Numbered from the stretch's first letter, positions 33,817 to 45,348 are shown. The stretch is 64,000 nucleotides of DNA from Chryseobacterium lathyri (GCF_030812195.1 NZ_JAUSSF010000001.1:1798001-1862000), one strand, 5' to 3'. Made by a program: numbers and translations. Notes: generated by a model from the letters alone, not told the origin.

Positions 33817-36800
33817 TTAAAAGCTGTATTTGGCTCCGATCTGGATCTGATAAGGATTTCCGGAAAGAGGTGCCAAACCGCTGGTATTTTTAACGTATTC
33901 AAACTGTCTGGTCGCCTGATTGAATTTGGTTACCCTGTACAGCGACATATTACCATAAGATTTATTCACACCCCACTCTTTATTAAGAAGGTTCGCCAGG
34001 TTGAAGATATCTACAGAAAGCTCAAATGCACCGATCTTTTCAAATTTAAATTTCTTCGCAACACGAACATCCCATACTCCGTAAAAGCCGTTTTTACCAC
34101 CGTTACGTTCTGCAATAGTATTGTTATATTTTTCAACATAATCTTTCAGTGCCTGCCCAACTTCCGGATCATTAAGAAGCGGCTGGGTAATAATTTCCGG
34201 GAATATGTAAGCAAGATCGTTAGAATCCACGAAATCACCGTTAATATTTCCTCCTGCAGTTACTGAGAAACGTGTTCCTCCGATCCCTGAATATCTTACT
34301 CCCAATGTAAATCCTGCAATGGTAGGTGAGTTACCGTAAACCACGATCTTGTTTCTGAACTGGTTGTCAGAATAGCCCATTCTTAAATCTCTCGGATCAC
34401 CCTGAACCGGAGTAGACAGTGTTGCAGAATTTGCTACATTTCCGTTATATGAGGTATTATCTTTGATGTCCGACCATGTATAACTTGCCGTGATCTCGCC
34501 ATCTTTCCAGTAACGGTAACTGGTATCCACCACGAATGAGAACTGGTTCACTTTTCCATCGCTTACAAGCTCAAGCACTCTTCCAAAGTTTTTATTGATT
34601 CTTCCTTCTTTCCAGTCGATACTCACACTTTTATTATCATTATTGATGATAGTAGATGCAGGTACATATACTCCTCTTCCCCCTTCATTGGCTAGAGTGA
34701 ATAATGGGTTAGCCTTCATGTTTCTGTCATAATAGAAGTAATTGTTTCTTCCCAGCGCCATATATCCGGCAATTCCTGCTCTGAATCTTTCGTTAAAAAA
34801 GTGTGTATAGGAGATATTTGCTTTATAAACAATTGGAATCTTTGCATCTTCTCCGGTGTAATTGATTGTTGGGATCTGATACTGTGAAAGTGAAGGAACC
34901 GTTCCGTAGTCATTTCTATATCCTGGAAAATCAGGAGTCAGACCGATCGTACCGGGGTTCACATCTACCGTTGCCAAATGTTTTCCGTCAAAAACAAGGT
35001 TATTGATCACCATATAGTTGTTGATATCGGAAGAGAAGATTCCCGCACCAAATTTTAAGAAATCTTTATTCTCTTCATTGATATTCCAATCAAACTGAAA
35101 TCTTGGCTGAATAACAAAAGACTTGATCTGATTATCCGTTCTGATTCCCATTTCATCAAAAAGCTTTTGATTGAATTCAGCTTTCGGATACCCTCCGTAA
35201 TCAAATCTTAATCCTGCCATAAAATCAAGACCTGTTGCTATTTTGGTCTGGATCTGTCCGTATAATCCTGCATTCCAGATACTGGATTTTACAGATGGGT
35301 CGTCCATCAACGGTACTTCCCTATAGAATCTGTAAGGAGTGAGGTTGTCGAAATTCGTCATTCCCTGGAACTGGAATCTTCCGTTTACCTCGCTTCCGTA
35401 AATAGATTTTGATCTGGTATACATCAAATCTGCCCCAAAAGTATATTTAATCTTATCCGTATTGTAGTATAAGTTATCTACAATCTGGAATACATTATTC
35501 CGGAAACCTTCCTGAGCAAAACGATGCCCTCCAATTTGGATATTGGTTGATCCAACACTGGAAGCAACGCCTTCTACAACAGCTCTCGGAACCGGATGTC
35601 CCAACTCATTGTTTTGGTAGCTGTCCTGGAAAGTATATAAATATTGTGCTTTTAATTCATTCGTAAGGTTAGGCTTTAGGTTTGATCTTAAAGTTAAGAG
35701 TAAGCTATTGTCAATATTTTTATCATTTCCGTACGATTCGAAGAAATTGATCGCGGTATTGTCTCCCAATCCGTTTTTATTAAGATCGTAGGTAAAATTA
35801 TTCCTTAACGTCAATAAGTTTTTTTCATTGATCTGCCAGTCTAAACGTAAAAACCCTGCATCAGAATTTCTTACTTTATCAAATGAACCGAACTGAGGTG
35901 AATTTCCCACTCCGTATTTTTTTCTTGCTATGTCAAGGAACTGGTTCAGCGTCTCGGTTGTTGTATTAAATCTCTTCTCGTCGTCTTTCGATTTGATATC
36001 CGCAATGATCAACGGTCTTGAATCCAGCTGATGATCCCATGCCACGAAGAAGTGTAATTTATTTTTAATGATCGGTCCGCCTAATGAAAATCCGAACTGG
36101 GAAGTAGAGAAATCATTCTCCCTTTTGTTTCCTCTGATGTCATACGGACTGGAAAGCCAATTGGTTCTTAAATATTCCCAGGCACTTCCTGAAAACTTAT
36201 TCGTCCCGGACTTGGTAACAGCGCTTACCGTTCCGCCGCCGCTCCTCCCCAATGTCACATCATACTGGTTGGTGGTGATTTTAAATTCACGAACAGCTTC
36301 TATGGAAATAGAGAAAGGCGCCCCACTTCGGCTGGTGGTAGATCCTGCAGAGGTAGGATTTTTAGCCGTCATCCCATCAATCGTAAAGTTGGTTGAAGAT
36401 CCAAGCTGCCCGGAAAGGTTTCCGCCTTTTCCGCTTAATGGGGATAATTCCGTAAGATTGGTGAAGTTTCTTCCGTTTACCGGAAGCATACTGATGTTCT
36501 TCGCTGAAATTGCAGTAGCCGCTCCAAGGTTTCCAATCTTGTTTTTAAGGTTTCCGGTGATCACTACTTCTTCAATCTGCTTTTCTCCGTCTAAACTCAT
36601 GTTTACAGTAACCTGATCTCCGAAGTTGACGTTATATCCTTCTTTTTTCTCCTCGTTCACGATCACCGTATATGGTCCACCCAAAGGAATTTCTTTGAAA
36701 ATATATTCCCCTTTCGAATTGGTCTCCGTTTCCGTCCTGAACCCTGTTGACTCGTTCACGATCGTTACTTTCACTTTTTCCTGAGCAGTACTGCCCAGTC

Positions 36801-36900
36801 CGGTTACTTTTCCCACAATAGAAGCCTGCGTAGTCTGCGCATAAGCCAGTGTTCCAAATCCCAAAAACAATAATCCTAGTACAATCTTTACTTTTCTCAT
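33817..36900 (-). CDS. Oar-like TonB-dependent receptor
   Basis: A 1027-residue outer-membrane receptor. Signal peptide about 1-21 (AYAQ), a carboxypeptidase-regulatory-like domain (about 28-110: ASIVGKVTGLG, GEYIFKEIPLGGPYTV), then a plug (KQIEEVVITGN, LPVNGRNFTNLTELSP, FTIDGMTAKNP, REFKITTNQYDVTLGRSGGG) and a long beta-barrel ending KYSF. This order and the phrases NGRNFTNL and GRSGGGTVSAVTKSG are those of Oar-type receptors of Bacteroidota and myxobacteria. Ligand unknown. It is followed by GDPD, and its promoter has the longest phased hexamer array in the window, so a phosphate-ester ligand or a phosphate-starvation role is a reasonable inference. Confidence 0.92.
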   Translation of the reverse strand: MRKVKIVLGLLFLGFGTLAYAQTTQASIVGKVTGLGSTAQEKVKVTIVNESTGFRTETETNSKGEYIFKEIPLGGPYTVIVNEEKKEGYNVNFGDQVTVNMSLDGEKQIEEVVITGNLKNKIGNLGAATAISAKNISMLPVNGRNFTNLTELSPLSGKGGNLSGQLGSSTNFTIDGMTAKNPTSAGSTTSRSGAPFSISIEAVREFKITTNQYDVTLGRSGGGTVSAVTKSGTNKFSGSAWEYLRTNWLSSPYDIRGNKRENDFSTSQFGFSLGGPIIKNKLHFFVAWDHQLDSRPLIIADIKSKDDEKRFNTTTETLNQFLDIARKKYGVGNSPQFGSFDKVRNSDAGFLRLDWQINEKNLLTLRNNFTYDLNKNGLGDNTAINFFESYGNDKNIDNSLLLTLRSNLKPNLTNELKAQYLYTFQDSYQNNELGHPVPRAVVEGVASSVGSTNIQIGGHRFAQEGFRNNVFQIVDNLYYNTDKIKYTFGADLMYTRSKSIYGSEVNGRFQFQGMTNFDNLTPYRFYREVPLMDDPSVKSSIWNAGLYGQIQTKIATGLDFMAGLRFDYGGYPKAEFNQKLFDEMGIRTDNQIKSFVIQPRFQFDWNINEENKDFLKFGAGIFSSDINNYMVINNLVFDGKHLATVDVNPGTIGLTPDFPGYRNDYGTVPSLSQYQIPTINYTGEDAKIPIVYKANISYTHFFNERFRAGIAGYMALGRNNYFYYDRNMKANPLFTLANEGGRGVYVPASTIINNDNKSVSIDWKEGRINKNFGRVLELVSDGKVNQFSFVVDTSYRYWKDGEITASYTWSDIKDNTSYNGNVANSATLSTPVQGDPRDLRMGYSDNQFRNKIVVYGNSPTIAGFTLGVRYSGIGGTRFSVTAGGNINGDFVDSNDLAYIFPEIITQPLLNDPEVGQALKDYVEKYNNTIAERNGGKNGFYGVWDVRVAKKFKFEKIGAFELSVDIFNLANLLNKEWGVNKSYGNMSLYRVTKFNQATRQFEYVKNTSGLAPLSGNPYQIQIGAKYSF

Positions 36901-36918
36901 CTTTTCAAATTAGATGTG

Positions 36919-36926
36919 CAAAGGTA
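36919..36926 (-). promoter_or_regulatory. -7 promoter box of the Oar-like receptor gene
   Basis: The minus strand reads TACCTTTG, an exact TAnnTTTG match, 18 bases before the ATG. The hexamer array begins 23 bases upstream, almost the same spacing as at the SusC promoter. Confidence 0.6.
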
Positions 36927-36949
36927 TTTTGACTTTCTGAACCATCTGT

Positions 36950-37021
36950 TTAAGGGAGTTTTAACAAATTTTCAACTAAATCATAACATTCTGTTAAATT
37001 AATTTAAACAAGTGTTTTAAG
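36950..37021 (-). promoter_or_regulatory. Seven phased Pho-box-like hexamers upstream of the Oar-like receptor
   Basis: Plus-strand hexamers at exact 11-bp steps: TTAAGG (36950), TTAACA (36961), TCAACT (36972), ATAACA (36983), TTAAAT (36994), TAAACA (37005), TTTAAG (37016). The second to sixth are the clearest. Period, motif and distance to the -7 box match the array upstream of SusC, which supports one shared regulator. Confidence 0.62.
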
Positions 37022-37112
37022 ATAATCATTATCAGTATTTTAAATAATATTACAGCTTTTTAATATTTCCAGAATATTTAATTATGGTATTTTTTAATGG
37101 AATTAGTTTAGC

Positions 37113-37120
37113 TATTTTTG
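37113..37120 (+). promoter_or_regulatory. -7 promoter box of ligA
   Basis: TATTTTTG, an exact TAnnTTTG match, ends 18 bases before the ligA ATG. Confidence 0.5.
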
Positions 37121-37132
37121 CTCAAAAGATAG

Positions 37133-39145
<2,013 letters not shown>

Positions 39146-39161
39146 TTTCTTCAGCAAATAA

Positions 39162-39200
39162 TACAAAAACCATTGAAACCGGGTTTCAATGGTTTTTGTA
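39162..39200 (+). terminator. Intrinsic terminator of ligA
   Basis: ACAAAAACCATTGAAAC and GTTTCAATGGTTTTTGT form a long perfect stem around CGG, 17 bases after the stop codon; the T-run lies in the right arm. Confidence 0.8.
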
Positions 39201-39238
39201 TGCTATTTATATAAATGTATGTGCATATAATCTTTTAA

Positions 39239-39295
39239 GAACTTATGTAAACTTTACAAAGTAAATAACTTAAGTGTCAAAAAGCTTTTGTGATG
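39239..39295 (-). repeat. Dispersed intergenic repeat, short copy C
   Basis: GAACTTATGT, ACAAAG, ACTTAAGTGTCA and AAGCTTTTGTG occur in the same order as in the copy at 45511-45593, with an internal deletion. Matched by eye. Most of the rest of 39201-39476 is very AT-rich leader sequence for the T9SS gene. Confidence 0.45.
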
Positions 39296-39476
39296 GTCCC
39301 AGAAATGACCAGTTCAATTTTAAAATAAATAAAATTACTATAAAACCAATATTTAAATAAATTATTTAAACAAAAACAATAAAAACAAACATTATATAAA
39401 ACAATAAAAAACAAAAAGTAATTATTTTTCGTAATATAATTTTTTATATATTTATAAAAACAAATATCACGTAACT

Positions 39477-41945
39477 ATGAAAAAACTTTACTTTTTTGTG
39501 CTCTTTCTGGCACATTTATCTGTTGTAGCCCAGATTGTTAACATTCCGGACCCTCAATTTAAAGCTAAACTGCTTTCCGGAACTGCCACCAACCATATTA
39601 CCCAGGATCTTGCAGGCAACTGGATACCTATGGATCTTAATAACGACGGCGAAATACAGCTTTCCGAAGCAGCCAATATCAGGGATATCACAATCTACAG
39701 TCCAAATGGCAACCAGTTCCAGATTTCCTCCATTGAAGGTGTAAAATCTTTCACTAACCTGGAATATCTGGATGTATCCGACTGTCCTAGCCTGCTTTCT
39801 GTAGACATTAGCGGTATGCAAAAAGTAAAACTGGTAAGCTTTACGGATAACATCAATATGACTTCTGCCAATTTTACAGGCTGCCCTGTCCTGGAGAACA
39901 TCAATGTATCAAATGCTAATATTGTCAATCTGGATATTTCAAACCTTCCGAAAATGAATGTATTAACCTGTACGGGAGGAAAAGTGCAAACCATTAATTT
40001 TACAGGAAGTACAACGATTAAATACTTACTTTGCAGCAACAATAATATATCCAGTATTAATGTAAGCTCACTCGCCGACCTGTATAGATTTAATATTTCC
40101 GGAAATTTATTGACAAATCTTGATGTAAGTAATTTAACGAAACTTGAAGATCTGGTATGCTCAAGCAATCAGCTTACTTCGATCAATCTTCAGAATACAC
40201 CTAAATTAAAATCACTTGAAGCCAGTTATAACAATCTGCCAACCCTTGATCTAAGTCAGAGTCCGATCTTAAATTATCTGAGAATGTTCAACAATCAGCT
40301 TACAAGTATTGATCTTTCAGCTGTTCCTTTACTGCAGACGCTTTTCCTGAATAACAACCAGCTTACTTCTCTTGATATCAGTCATAATACAATCCTGAAT
40401 TCATTCAGTGTTCCCAACAACAATTTACAAACCCTCTTTATAAAAAACGGAAGGCTTACAAGCGTATCTTATCAAAACAATCCCAATTTAAGCTATATCT
40501 GTTGTGATGATTTGGAAATCAATCAAATTATTGCTTCAAATAGCTCATATGGCTATAACAATGTAATAGTAAACTCTTATTGCTCATTCACCCCGGGCGG
40601 AACTTTCTACACCATCAAAGGTAATACTAAATATGATCTTAACGGAAGCGGCTGCGATCCGACGGATCCCAATAAAGCATTACAGAAATTCAATATTACA
40701 GGCAGCGGAACTACAGGAAGTATCATAAGCAATCAATCGGGAGACTATTCTATTCCGGTTCAGGCAGGAACGCATACAATAACTCCTGTTCTTGAAAATT
40801 CTACGTACTTCAGTATATCACCCGCTTCTTTTACCGCTAATTTCCCGATGATGACGAGCCCATTGACTCAAAATTTCTGCATCACGCCCAATGGCTCCCA
40901 TCCGGATCTTGAAATTGTAATTATTCCGCTGGATTCTGCAGTACCAGGGTTTAATTCAGATTACAAAATCGTTTTCAAAAATAAAGGAACCACCATGCAG
41001 GCCGGGACTGTTGGATTCAGCTACAATGACAATATTATGGATTTTGTAAGCTCTACTGTAATTCCTGATTCACAATCAACAGGAAATCTTGTCTGGAATT
41101 TTACAGGTCTTCTTCCCTTTGAAACCAGAGAAATCAAAGTTAAATTTGAATTGAATACTCCGACCGATACTCCACCTGTAAACGATGGTGATATCCTGCA
41201 TTATACAGCACAAATCAACGGGGCTCCGGATGATACACCTGCAGACAATACCTTTACCCTGAACCAAACGGTTGTGAATTCTCTGGACCCGAATGATAAA
41301 ACCTGTTTAGAAGGAACAATGATCGCACAGACCCAGGTGGGAGATTACGTTCATTACCTCATCCGGTTTGAAAACAAAGGCACTGCCAATGCCAGAAATA
41401 TTGTGGTGAAAGATGAGATCGATACTGCGAAATTTGACATTTCTACCTTGACCCCATTAAGTGGAAGCCACAGTTTTGTAACGAGAATGACCGGAACGAA
41501 TAAGGTTGAATTTATTTTCGAAAATATACAGCTCCCGTTTGATGATGCCAACAACGACGGATATATTTCTTTCAAGATCAAAACAAAGTCTACCTTGACA
41601 GTGGGTGAGGCATTCAGCAATACCGCGAATATCTATTTTGATTATAATGCACCAATTGTTACCAATACATATACTACTACCGTAAGAGGTGTACTGGCAA
41701 CTGCAGAAATTAAATCTGGCAACGAGAATATAAGCATTTATCCAAATCCGGTACAAGATATTCTTAATATCAAATCCGGTGATGAGATCATCAAAGCTGA
41801 AATTTATGATGCATCAGGAAGAATTCTTAATACGAGAAGCGTAAAAAGTAATTCTGTAAATGTTTCCGAGCTGGCCAAAGGAAACTATATCATTAAACTG
41901 TTTATTAAGGACAAAGTAATGATCCAAAAGTTTATCAAAATTTAA
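39477..41945 (+). CDS. Leucine-rich-repeat surface protein with T9SS sorting domain
   Basis: An 822-residue secreted protein. Signal peptide about 1-18 (VVA then QIV). Residues about 85-360 are degenerate leucine-rich repeats of 20-21 residues with the frame LxxLxxxNNQLTSIDLS. Then come a prealbumin-like beta module (NTKYDLNGSGCD onward) and a repetitive extracellular domain (SLDPNDKTCLEG, VHYLIRFENKGTANARNIVVKDE, ANIYFDYNAPIVTNT) that often precedes sorting signals in flavobacteria; I believe Pfam lists it as DUF7619. The last 75 or so residues are a type A T9SS domain (SIYPNPVQDILNIKS, IYDASGRIL, LAKGNYIIKLF). It is exported by T9SS and probably anchored to the surface. Function unknown; adhesion or protein binding is a guess. 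Confidence 0.9.
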   Translation: MKKLYFFVLFLAHLSVVAQIVNIPDPQFKAKLLSGTATNHITQDLAGNWIPMDLNNDGEIQLSEAANIRDITIYSPNGNQFQISSIEGVKSFTNLEYLDVSDCPSLLSVDISGMQKVKLVSFTDNINMTSANFTGCPVLENINVSNANIVNLDISNLPKMNVLTCTGGKVQTINFTGSTTIKYLLCSNNNISSINVSSLADLYRFNISGNLLTNLDVSNLTKLEDLVCSSNQLTSINLQNTPKLKSLEASYNNLPTLDLSQSPILNYLRMFNNQLTSIDLSAVPLLQTLFLNNNQLTSLDISHNTILNSFSVPNNNLQTLFIKNGRLTSVSYQNNPNLSYICCDDLEINQIIASNSSYGYNNVIVNSYCSFTPGGTFYTIKGNTKYDLNGSGCDPTDPNKALQKFNITGSGTTGSIISNQSGDYSIPVQAGTHTITPVLENSTYFSISPASFTANFPMMTSPLTQNFCITPNGSHPDLEIVIIPLDSAVPGFNSDYKIVFKNKGTTMQAGTVGFSYNDNIMDFVSSTVIPDSQSTGNLVWNFTGLLPFETREIKVKFELNTPTDTPPVNDGDILHYTAQINGAPDDTPADNTFTLNQTVVNSLDPNDKTCLEGTMIAQTQVGDYVHYLIRFENKGTANARNIVVKDEIDTAKFDISTLTPLSGSHSFVTRMTGTNKVEFIFENIQLPFDDANNDGYISFKIKTKSTLTVGEAFSNTANIYFDYNAPIVTNTYTTTVRGVLATAEIKSGNENISIYPNPVQDILNIKSGDEIIKAEIYDASGRILNTRSVKSNSVNVSELAKGNYIIKLFIKDKVMIQKFIKI

Positions 41946-41966
41946 ACTAATAATCATATTTATATC

Positions 41967-42001
41967 TGCAGAGCTGTGAAATTTTTTTGCAGCTCTGTTT
42001 T
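41967..42001 (+). terminator. Intrinsic terminator between convergent genes
   Basis: CAGAGCTG and CAGCTCTG form an 8-bp stem with a 14-base loop, followed by TTTTATTT. It terminates the T9SS gene and overlaps the end of the convergent secreted-protein gene by two bases. Confidence 0.7.
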
Positions 42002-42461
42002 ATTTGAAGACTAGAATCGTGTAGTTATCTCTCGCAGTTTTGGGCTGAACCATTCTGATCTGCGCCTTATCTTTAAGGTAATCAGTATAGCTTTCGCCGG
42101 TAAGGATTTTCCCTTTTCCTGTCTGTTTATAGCCTGCTGCATGAATTGCCTTTAAATAGGCATCATATTCTTTTTTGTCTTTAAACTGAAACTCTATATT
42201 GTCCTGAGATATATTCTCAGTATATTCAAATTTTCCAATTTTGTAAGTATAGCCGGGGCTATCGTATTCATAAAGAATAAATGCGGGACTTTCTGTTTTA
42301 TCGTAAAAAGTATATTTCTGTTTTTTAATTTCTGTTTTAAAAGCTGCCATATCAAGTGTATTGAACGCAGCGAGTTCTTCCAGCTTAAATGCCTGTCCGG
42401 AGACGTGTGATTGAAAAAGAATGAAAAGCAGGAATAATAGCAGATTAACAGATGTTTTCAT
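42000..42461 (-). CDS. Small secreted protein of unknown function
   Basis: From the ATG at 42461 (MKTSVNLLLFLLFILFQSHVSG) the product has 153 residues with a Sec signal peptide cleaved near VSG/QAF. The mature part is mixed alpha/beta with many charged residues (KKEYDAYLKAIHAAGYKQTGKGK, YTDYLKDKAQIRMVQ). No family recognised. It follows the kdp-cluster histidine kinase by 56 bases on the same strand and may be the last gene of that transcript, but nothing in it suggests a role in potassium uptake. Confidence 0.7.
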   Translation of the reverse strand: MKTSVNLLLFLLFILFQSHVSGQAFKLEELAAFNTLDMAAFKTEIKKQKYTFYDKTESPAFILYEYDSPGYTYKIGKFEYTENISQDNIEFQFKDKKEYDAYLKAIHAAGYKQTGKGKILTGESYTDYLKDKAQIRMVQPKTARDNYTILVFK

Positions 42462-42517
42462 GATTGATTTTCTTCTTATTATTTTATACAAATCTAAAAG
42501 AATTTATTTAAAATCTT

Positions 42518-44233
42518 TTATGCCATCGGCAATCTGAAATAAAAAGTACTTCCCTGATTTGGCGCACTCTTCACTCCTATCTCACCGTTTTGCTTTTCTA
42601 TAAAATTTTTAGATATCGCCAGGCCCAGCCCTGTTCCATTCTGTTGTTCTCCCGGAACCTGGAAATAGCGGTCGAAGATTTGGCGATGGTACTTTTCATC
42701 TATTCCTCTTCCGGTATCAGTAATACTGAACTGAATCATTGAATCCTCTTTTTCTACCCTAATACTAATATTTTCATCCTGAAAAGAATGTTTAACCGCA
42801 TTGGTCAGGAAATTATTGATCACCCAGACCGTTTTGTCAAAATCAGCACTAGCAAAATCATTATCCCCGATAAGATATTCGGTATTGATCAGAATATTCT
42901 TCTGTTCGGCCAGCTTTTCAACATTTTTTGCAGCAGCCTGCACCATTTCTTTCGGGGAACATTTTTCAACGGTCAGGCTAATGTTTCCGGTTTCCACCTG
43001 TGACAAATTCAACAGTTCTCCGGTGATATTTAATAACCTCTGGCCATCGTCATTGATGCTTTTCAGTAATTCTTTCTGCTGGTCATTCAGCTCTCCGAAT
43101 TTCTGGTTTCCGAGCAGCTGTACGCCCATTTTTATAGCAGATATTGGTGTTTTAAGTTCATGGGAAATGGTAGCAATGAAATTGGTTTTAGCAAAGTCAA
43201 GTTCCTTAAAAGGTGTAATATTTCTCAAAAGAATCACCTTCCCGATATATTTTGTTTCCTTCTCCCCGGTTTTTACAATATTAATAGGAACAATATCCTG
43301 CTCGAAATAATTTTCTTTATGATCACGGACGATCTTAATCGGCTCTTTTACCGGATGATCAATGTTCTTCAGCAATTCACGCATTAAATCGTTGTTAACC
43401 GCTACTTCATGAGCTGTTTTACCGATGATTTCTTCTTTATGGAGATTGGTGATCTTCAGGGCTTCATCATTGATCATATAGATAAAGTGGTTCTCATCCA
43501 GCCCAATCACTGCATCGTGCATATTATTCACCAGCGTTTCAATCCGTTTTTTATCCATCAGCTGTTTGGAAAGGCTGCTGCTTTCGTATTCCTGAAGTTT
43601 TTCTGCCATCGTATTAAAGGAATCTGCAAGACTGTTGAACTCTTCACTGCCTTTGAAATGTACCCTTTCATTATAATTTTTAGCAGCAATCTGCCTGATA
43701 CTGAATGTAAGCTGGTTGATGGGTTCCGCAATGGTCTGTGGCAGGTTAAAAAGCAGGATAAAAGCGATCAGGAAACAAACGGTTCCCAGACTTACAATCC
43801 AAAAAGTAGCATTTTCAGCAGTAATTATCGCAATGTCACTTTTCCTTTCAATGCCTTTCATATTCAGGGACATGATTTTGGCCAGATCTTCCCGGATAAG
43901 CTTCTCTTTTTCCGGAGAAGGCTGCTTAAGATAGCTGTTGAAATGAAGGTTCAGGCTTTGGGTAGCTTCTTTTTCACCAAATTCGGTAAGATTTTTCTCC
44001 TGCAGCTTATTGTTTTTCTGAAAATCATTCACTGCAACAGCACTGTCTGTGTTTATTTTATCCAGGGCCAACAACATATTTTTGGAAAACTCCAAACTGT
44101 TGTAGTTTGCAGTAAGGATTTTTTCAGTGTCGGATTTCAGCTTATTGATATAGACAGATCCGATGACCGACATGAGAACGATCAGTAAAAATAAAAGACC
44201 TACGCCTAAGGTGAGTTTTGTTTTAAGTTTCAT
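42518..44233 (-). CDS. Sensor histidine kinase of the kdp cluster
   Basis: A 571-residue inner-membrane kinase. Two membrane helices (about 7-29 and 145-165) bracket a periplasmic helical segment of about 115 residues. A HAMP domain (QLTFSIRQIAAKNYNERVHFKG), a PAS domain (about 235-330), a HisKA domain with H-box ISHELKTP (His358) and a HATPase domain (NFLTNAVKHS, DTGRGI, GTGLGLAISKNF) follow. It starts five bases after the KdpD N-terminal-half gene, so the two are translationally close. In canonical KdpD one protein contains both parts. Here the kinase has its own ordinary four-helix-bundle-like input domain, so cytosolic KdpD sensing must be communicated between separate proteins if it acts here at all. 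Confidence 0.93.
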   Translation of the reverse strand: MKLKTKLTLGVGLLFLLIVLMSVIGSVYINKLKSDTEKILTANYNSLEFSKNMLLALDKINTDSAVAVNDFQKNNKLQEKNLTEFGEKEATQSLNLHFNSYLKQPSPEKEKLIREDLAKIMSLNMKGIERKSDIAIITAENATFWIVSLGTVCFLIAFILLFNLPQTIAEPINQLTFSIRQIAAKNYNERVHFKGSEEFNSLADSFNTMAEKLQEYESSSLSKQLMDKKRIETLVNNMHDAVIGLDENHFIYMINDEALKITNLHKEEIIGKTAHEVAVNNDLMRELLKNIDHPVKEPIKIVRDHKENYFEQDIVPINIVKTGEKETKYIGKVILLRNITPFKELDFAKTNFIATISHELKTPISAIKMGVQLLGNQKFGELNDQQKELLKSINDDGQRLLNITGELLNLSQVETGNISLTVEKCSPKEMVQAAAKNVEKLAEQKNILINTEYLIGDNDFASADFDKTVWVINNFLTNAVKHSFQDENISIRVEKEDSMIQFSITDTGRGIDEKYHRQIFDRYFQVPGEQQNGTGLGLAISKNFIEKQNGEIGVKSAPNQGSTFYFRLPMA

Positions 44234-44238
44234 TACTT

Positions 44239-45348
44239 CTAAGATAAAATAATAATATCTATCTGTCTTTCGTTCAGCCTGTTCATCAGCGTATAGATCC
44301 AGCTGTAGCCGGAAAGACGCTGCCAGAGCTGTGCATGGGGTTTTCCGATGCAGACCGTCGTGATATTATGGGCAATCACATAATCCAGAATTCCTTTATG
44401 GACACTGTTTTCCTTTACCCGGACCACCTTTGCCCCCAATTCCTGTGCTAAATTAAAATTATTAATCAGATATCGCTGTTTGTCAAGGGCAATTTTTTCA
44501 GGATTTTCCGAAGGCTTCTGCACATAGAGAACTGTCCACTGACTGTTGTAATAACTCGCCAGACGGGCAGTTTTCCGGATTATATTTTTGGCGATCTTTT
44601 CATTACTGCTGATGCATGCGAGAAATTTTATCGGTTTAAAATTCTCTGTCTTGATCTCCGTTTCTACCTTTCTTTCAACATGAGCAGCCACTTCTTTTAA
44701 AGCCAGTTCCCTTAGCTGCAGGATATGACCGCTCTGAAAAAAATTCGTAAGTGCTGTCTGGATCTTTTCTTTTTTATAAATTTTCCCTTCTTTCAGGCGG
44801 GTCAGCAATTCATCTGCGGTAAGATCTATATTGACCACCTCATCAGCAAGACTCAAAATCTTATCGGGAACACGTTCTGCCACTTCTATTCCTGTGATGT
44901 TTTTTACCTCTTCATTCAGGCTTTCGATATGTTGAATGTTCATGGCACTGATGACATTGATTCCGTTATCAAGAATTTCCAGCACGTCCTGCCATCTTTT
45001 TTTATTTTTTGAACCTTCCACATTCGTATGAGCCAACTCATCCACGAGAACCACCTCCGGATGCTCATTGATAATGGACTGAAGATCCATTTCTTCCAGA
45101 TTTTTACCTTTATAGAAAACCGATCTTCTTGGAATCTCAGGAATTCCACCGGTAAGCGCTGCCGTTTCTTCCCTCCCGTGGGTTTCTATATAACCTATCT
45201 TTACATCAATGCCGTTACGCAGAAGAGACTGCGCTTCCTGAAGCATACGGAATGTTTTCCCCACGCCTGCGCTCATCCCGATATAGATCTTGAATTTTCC
45301 TTTCCGGGATTTCTGAATCAATTCTAAAAAATGTTTTGCTGATGACAT
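44239..45348 (-). CDS. kdpD: KdpD N-terminal sensor half with USP domain (no kinase)
   Basis: A 369-residue cytosolic protein equal to the first part of KdpD. Residues about 18-230 are the KdpD sensor domain with Walker A-like GMSAGVGKT (24-32), GYIETHGREET and LVDELAHTNVEGSKNKKRW. Residues about 240-369 are a universal-stress-protein fold (KFLACISSNEKIAKNIIRKTARLA, ending GKPHAQLWQRLSGYSWIYTLMNRL). The protein stops before the four membrane helices and kinase of standard KdpD. The separate kinase follows within five bases. A 265-base gap with dispersed-repeat fragments separates it from the porin gene upstream, so it may have its own promoter. Confidence 0.93.
   Translation of the reverse strand: MSSAKHFLELIQKSRKGKFKIYIGMSAGVGKTFRMLQEAQSLLRNGIDVKIGYIETHGREETAALTGGIPEIPRRSVFYKGKNLEEMDLQSIINEHPEVVLVDELAHTNVEGSKNKKRWQDVLEILDNGINVISAMNIQHIESLNEEVKNITGIEVAERVPDKILSLADEVVNIDLTADELLTRLKEGKIYKKEKIQTALTNFFQSGHILQLRELALKEVAAHVERKVETEIKTENFKPIKFLACISSNEKIAKNIIRKTARLASYYNSQWTVLYVQKPSENPEKIALDKQRYLINNFNLAQELGAKVVRVKENSVHKGILDYVIAHNITTVCIGKPHAQLWQRLSGYSWIYTLMNRLNERQIDIIILS

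Noticed and set aside
36068..36616. Plus-strand open frame of 182 codons inside the Oar-like receptor
   Set aside because: Shadow of the plug domain on the other strand; no start context or promoter.
43409..44188. Plus-strand open frame of 259 codons opposite the histidine kinase
   Set aside because: Long but antisense to HAMP/PAS coding sequence and with a Phe/Ile-rich composition typical of the reverse frame of AT-rich genes.
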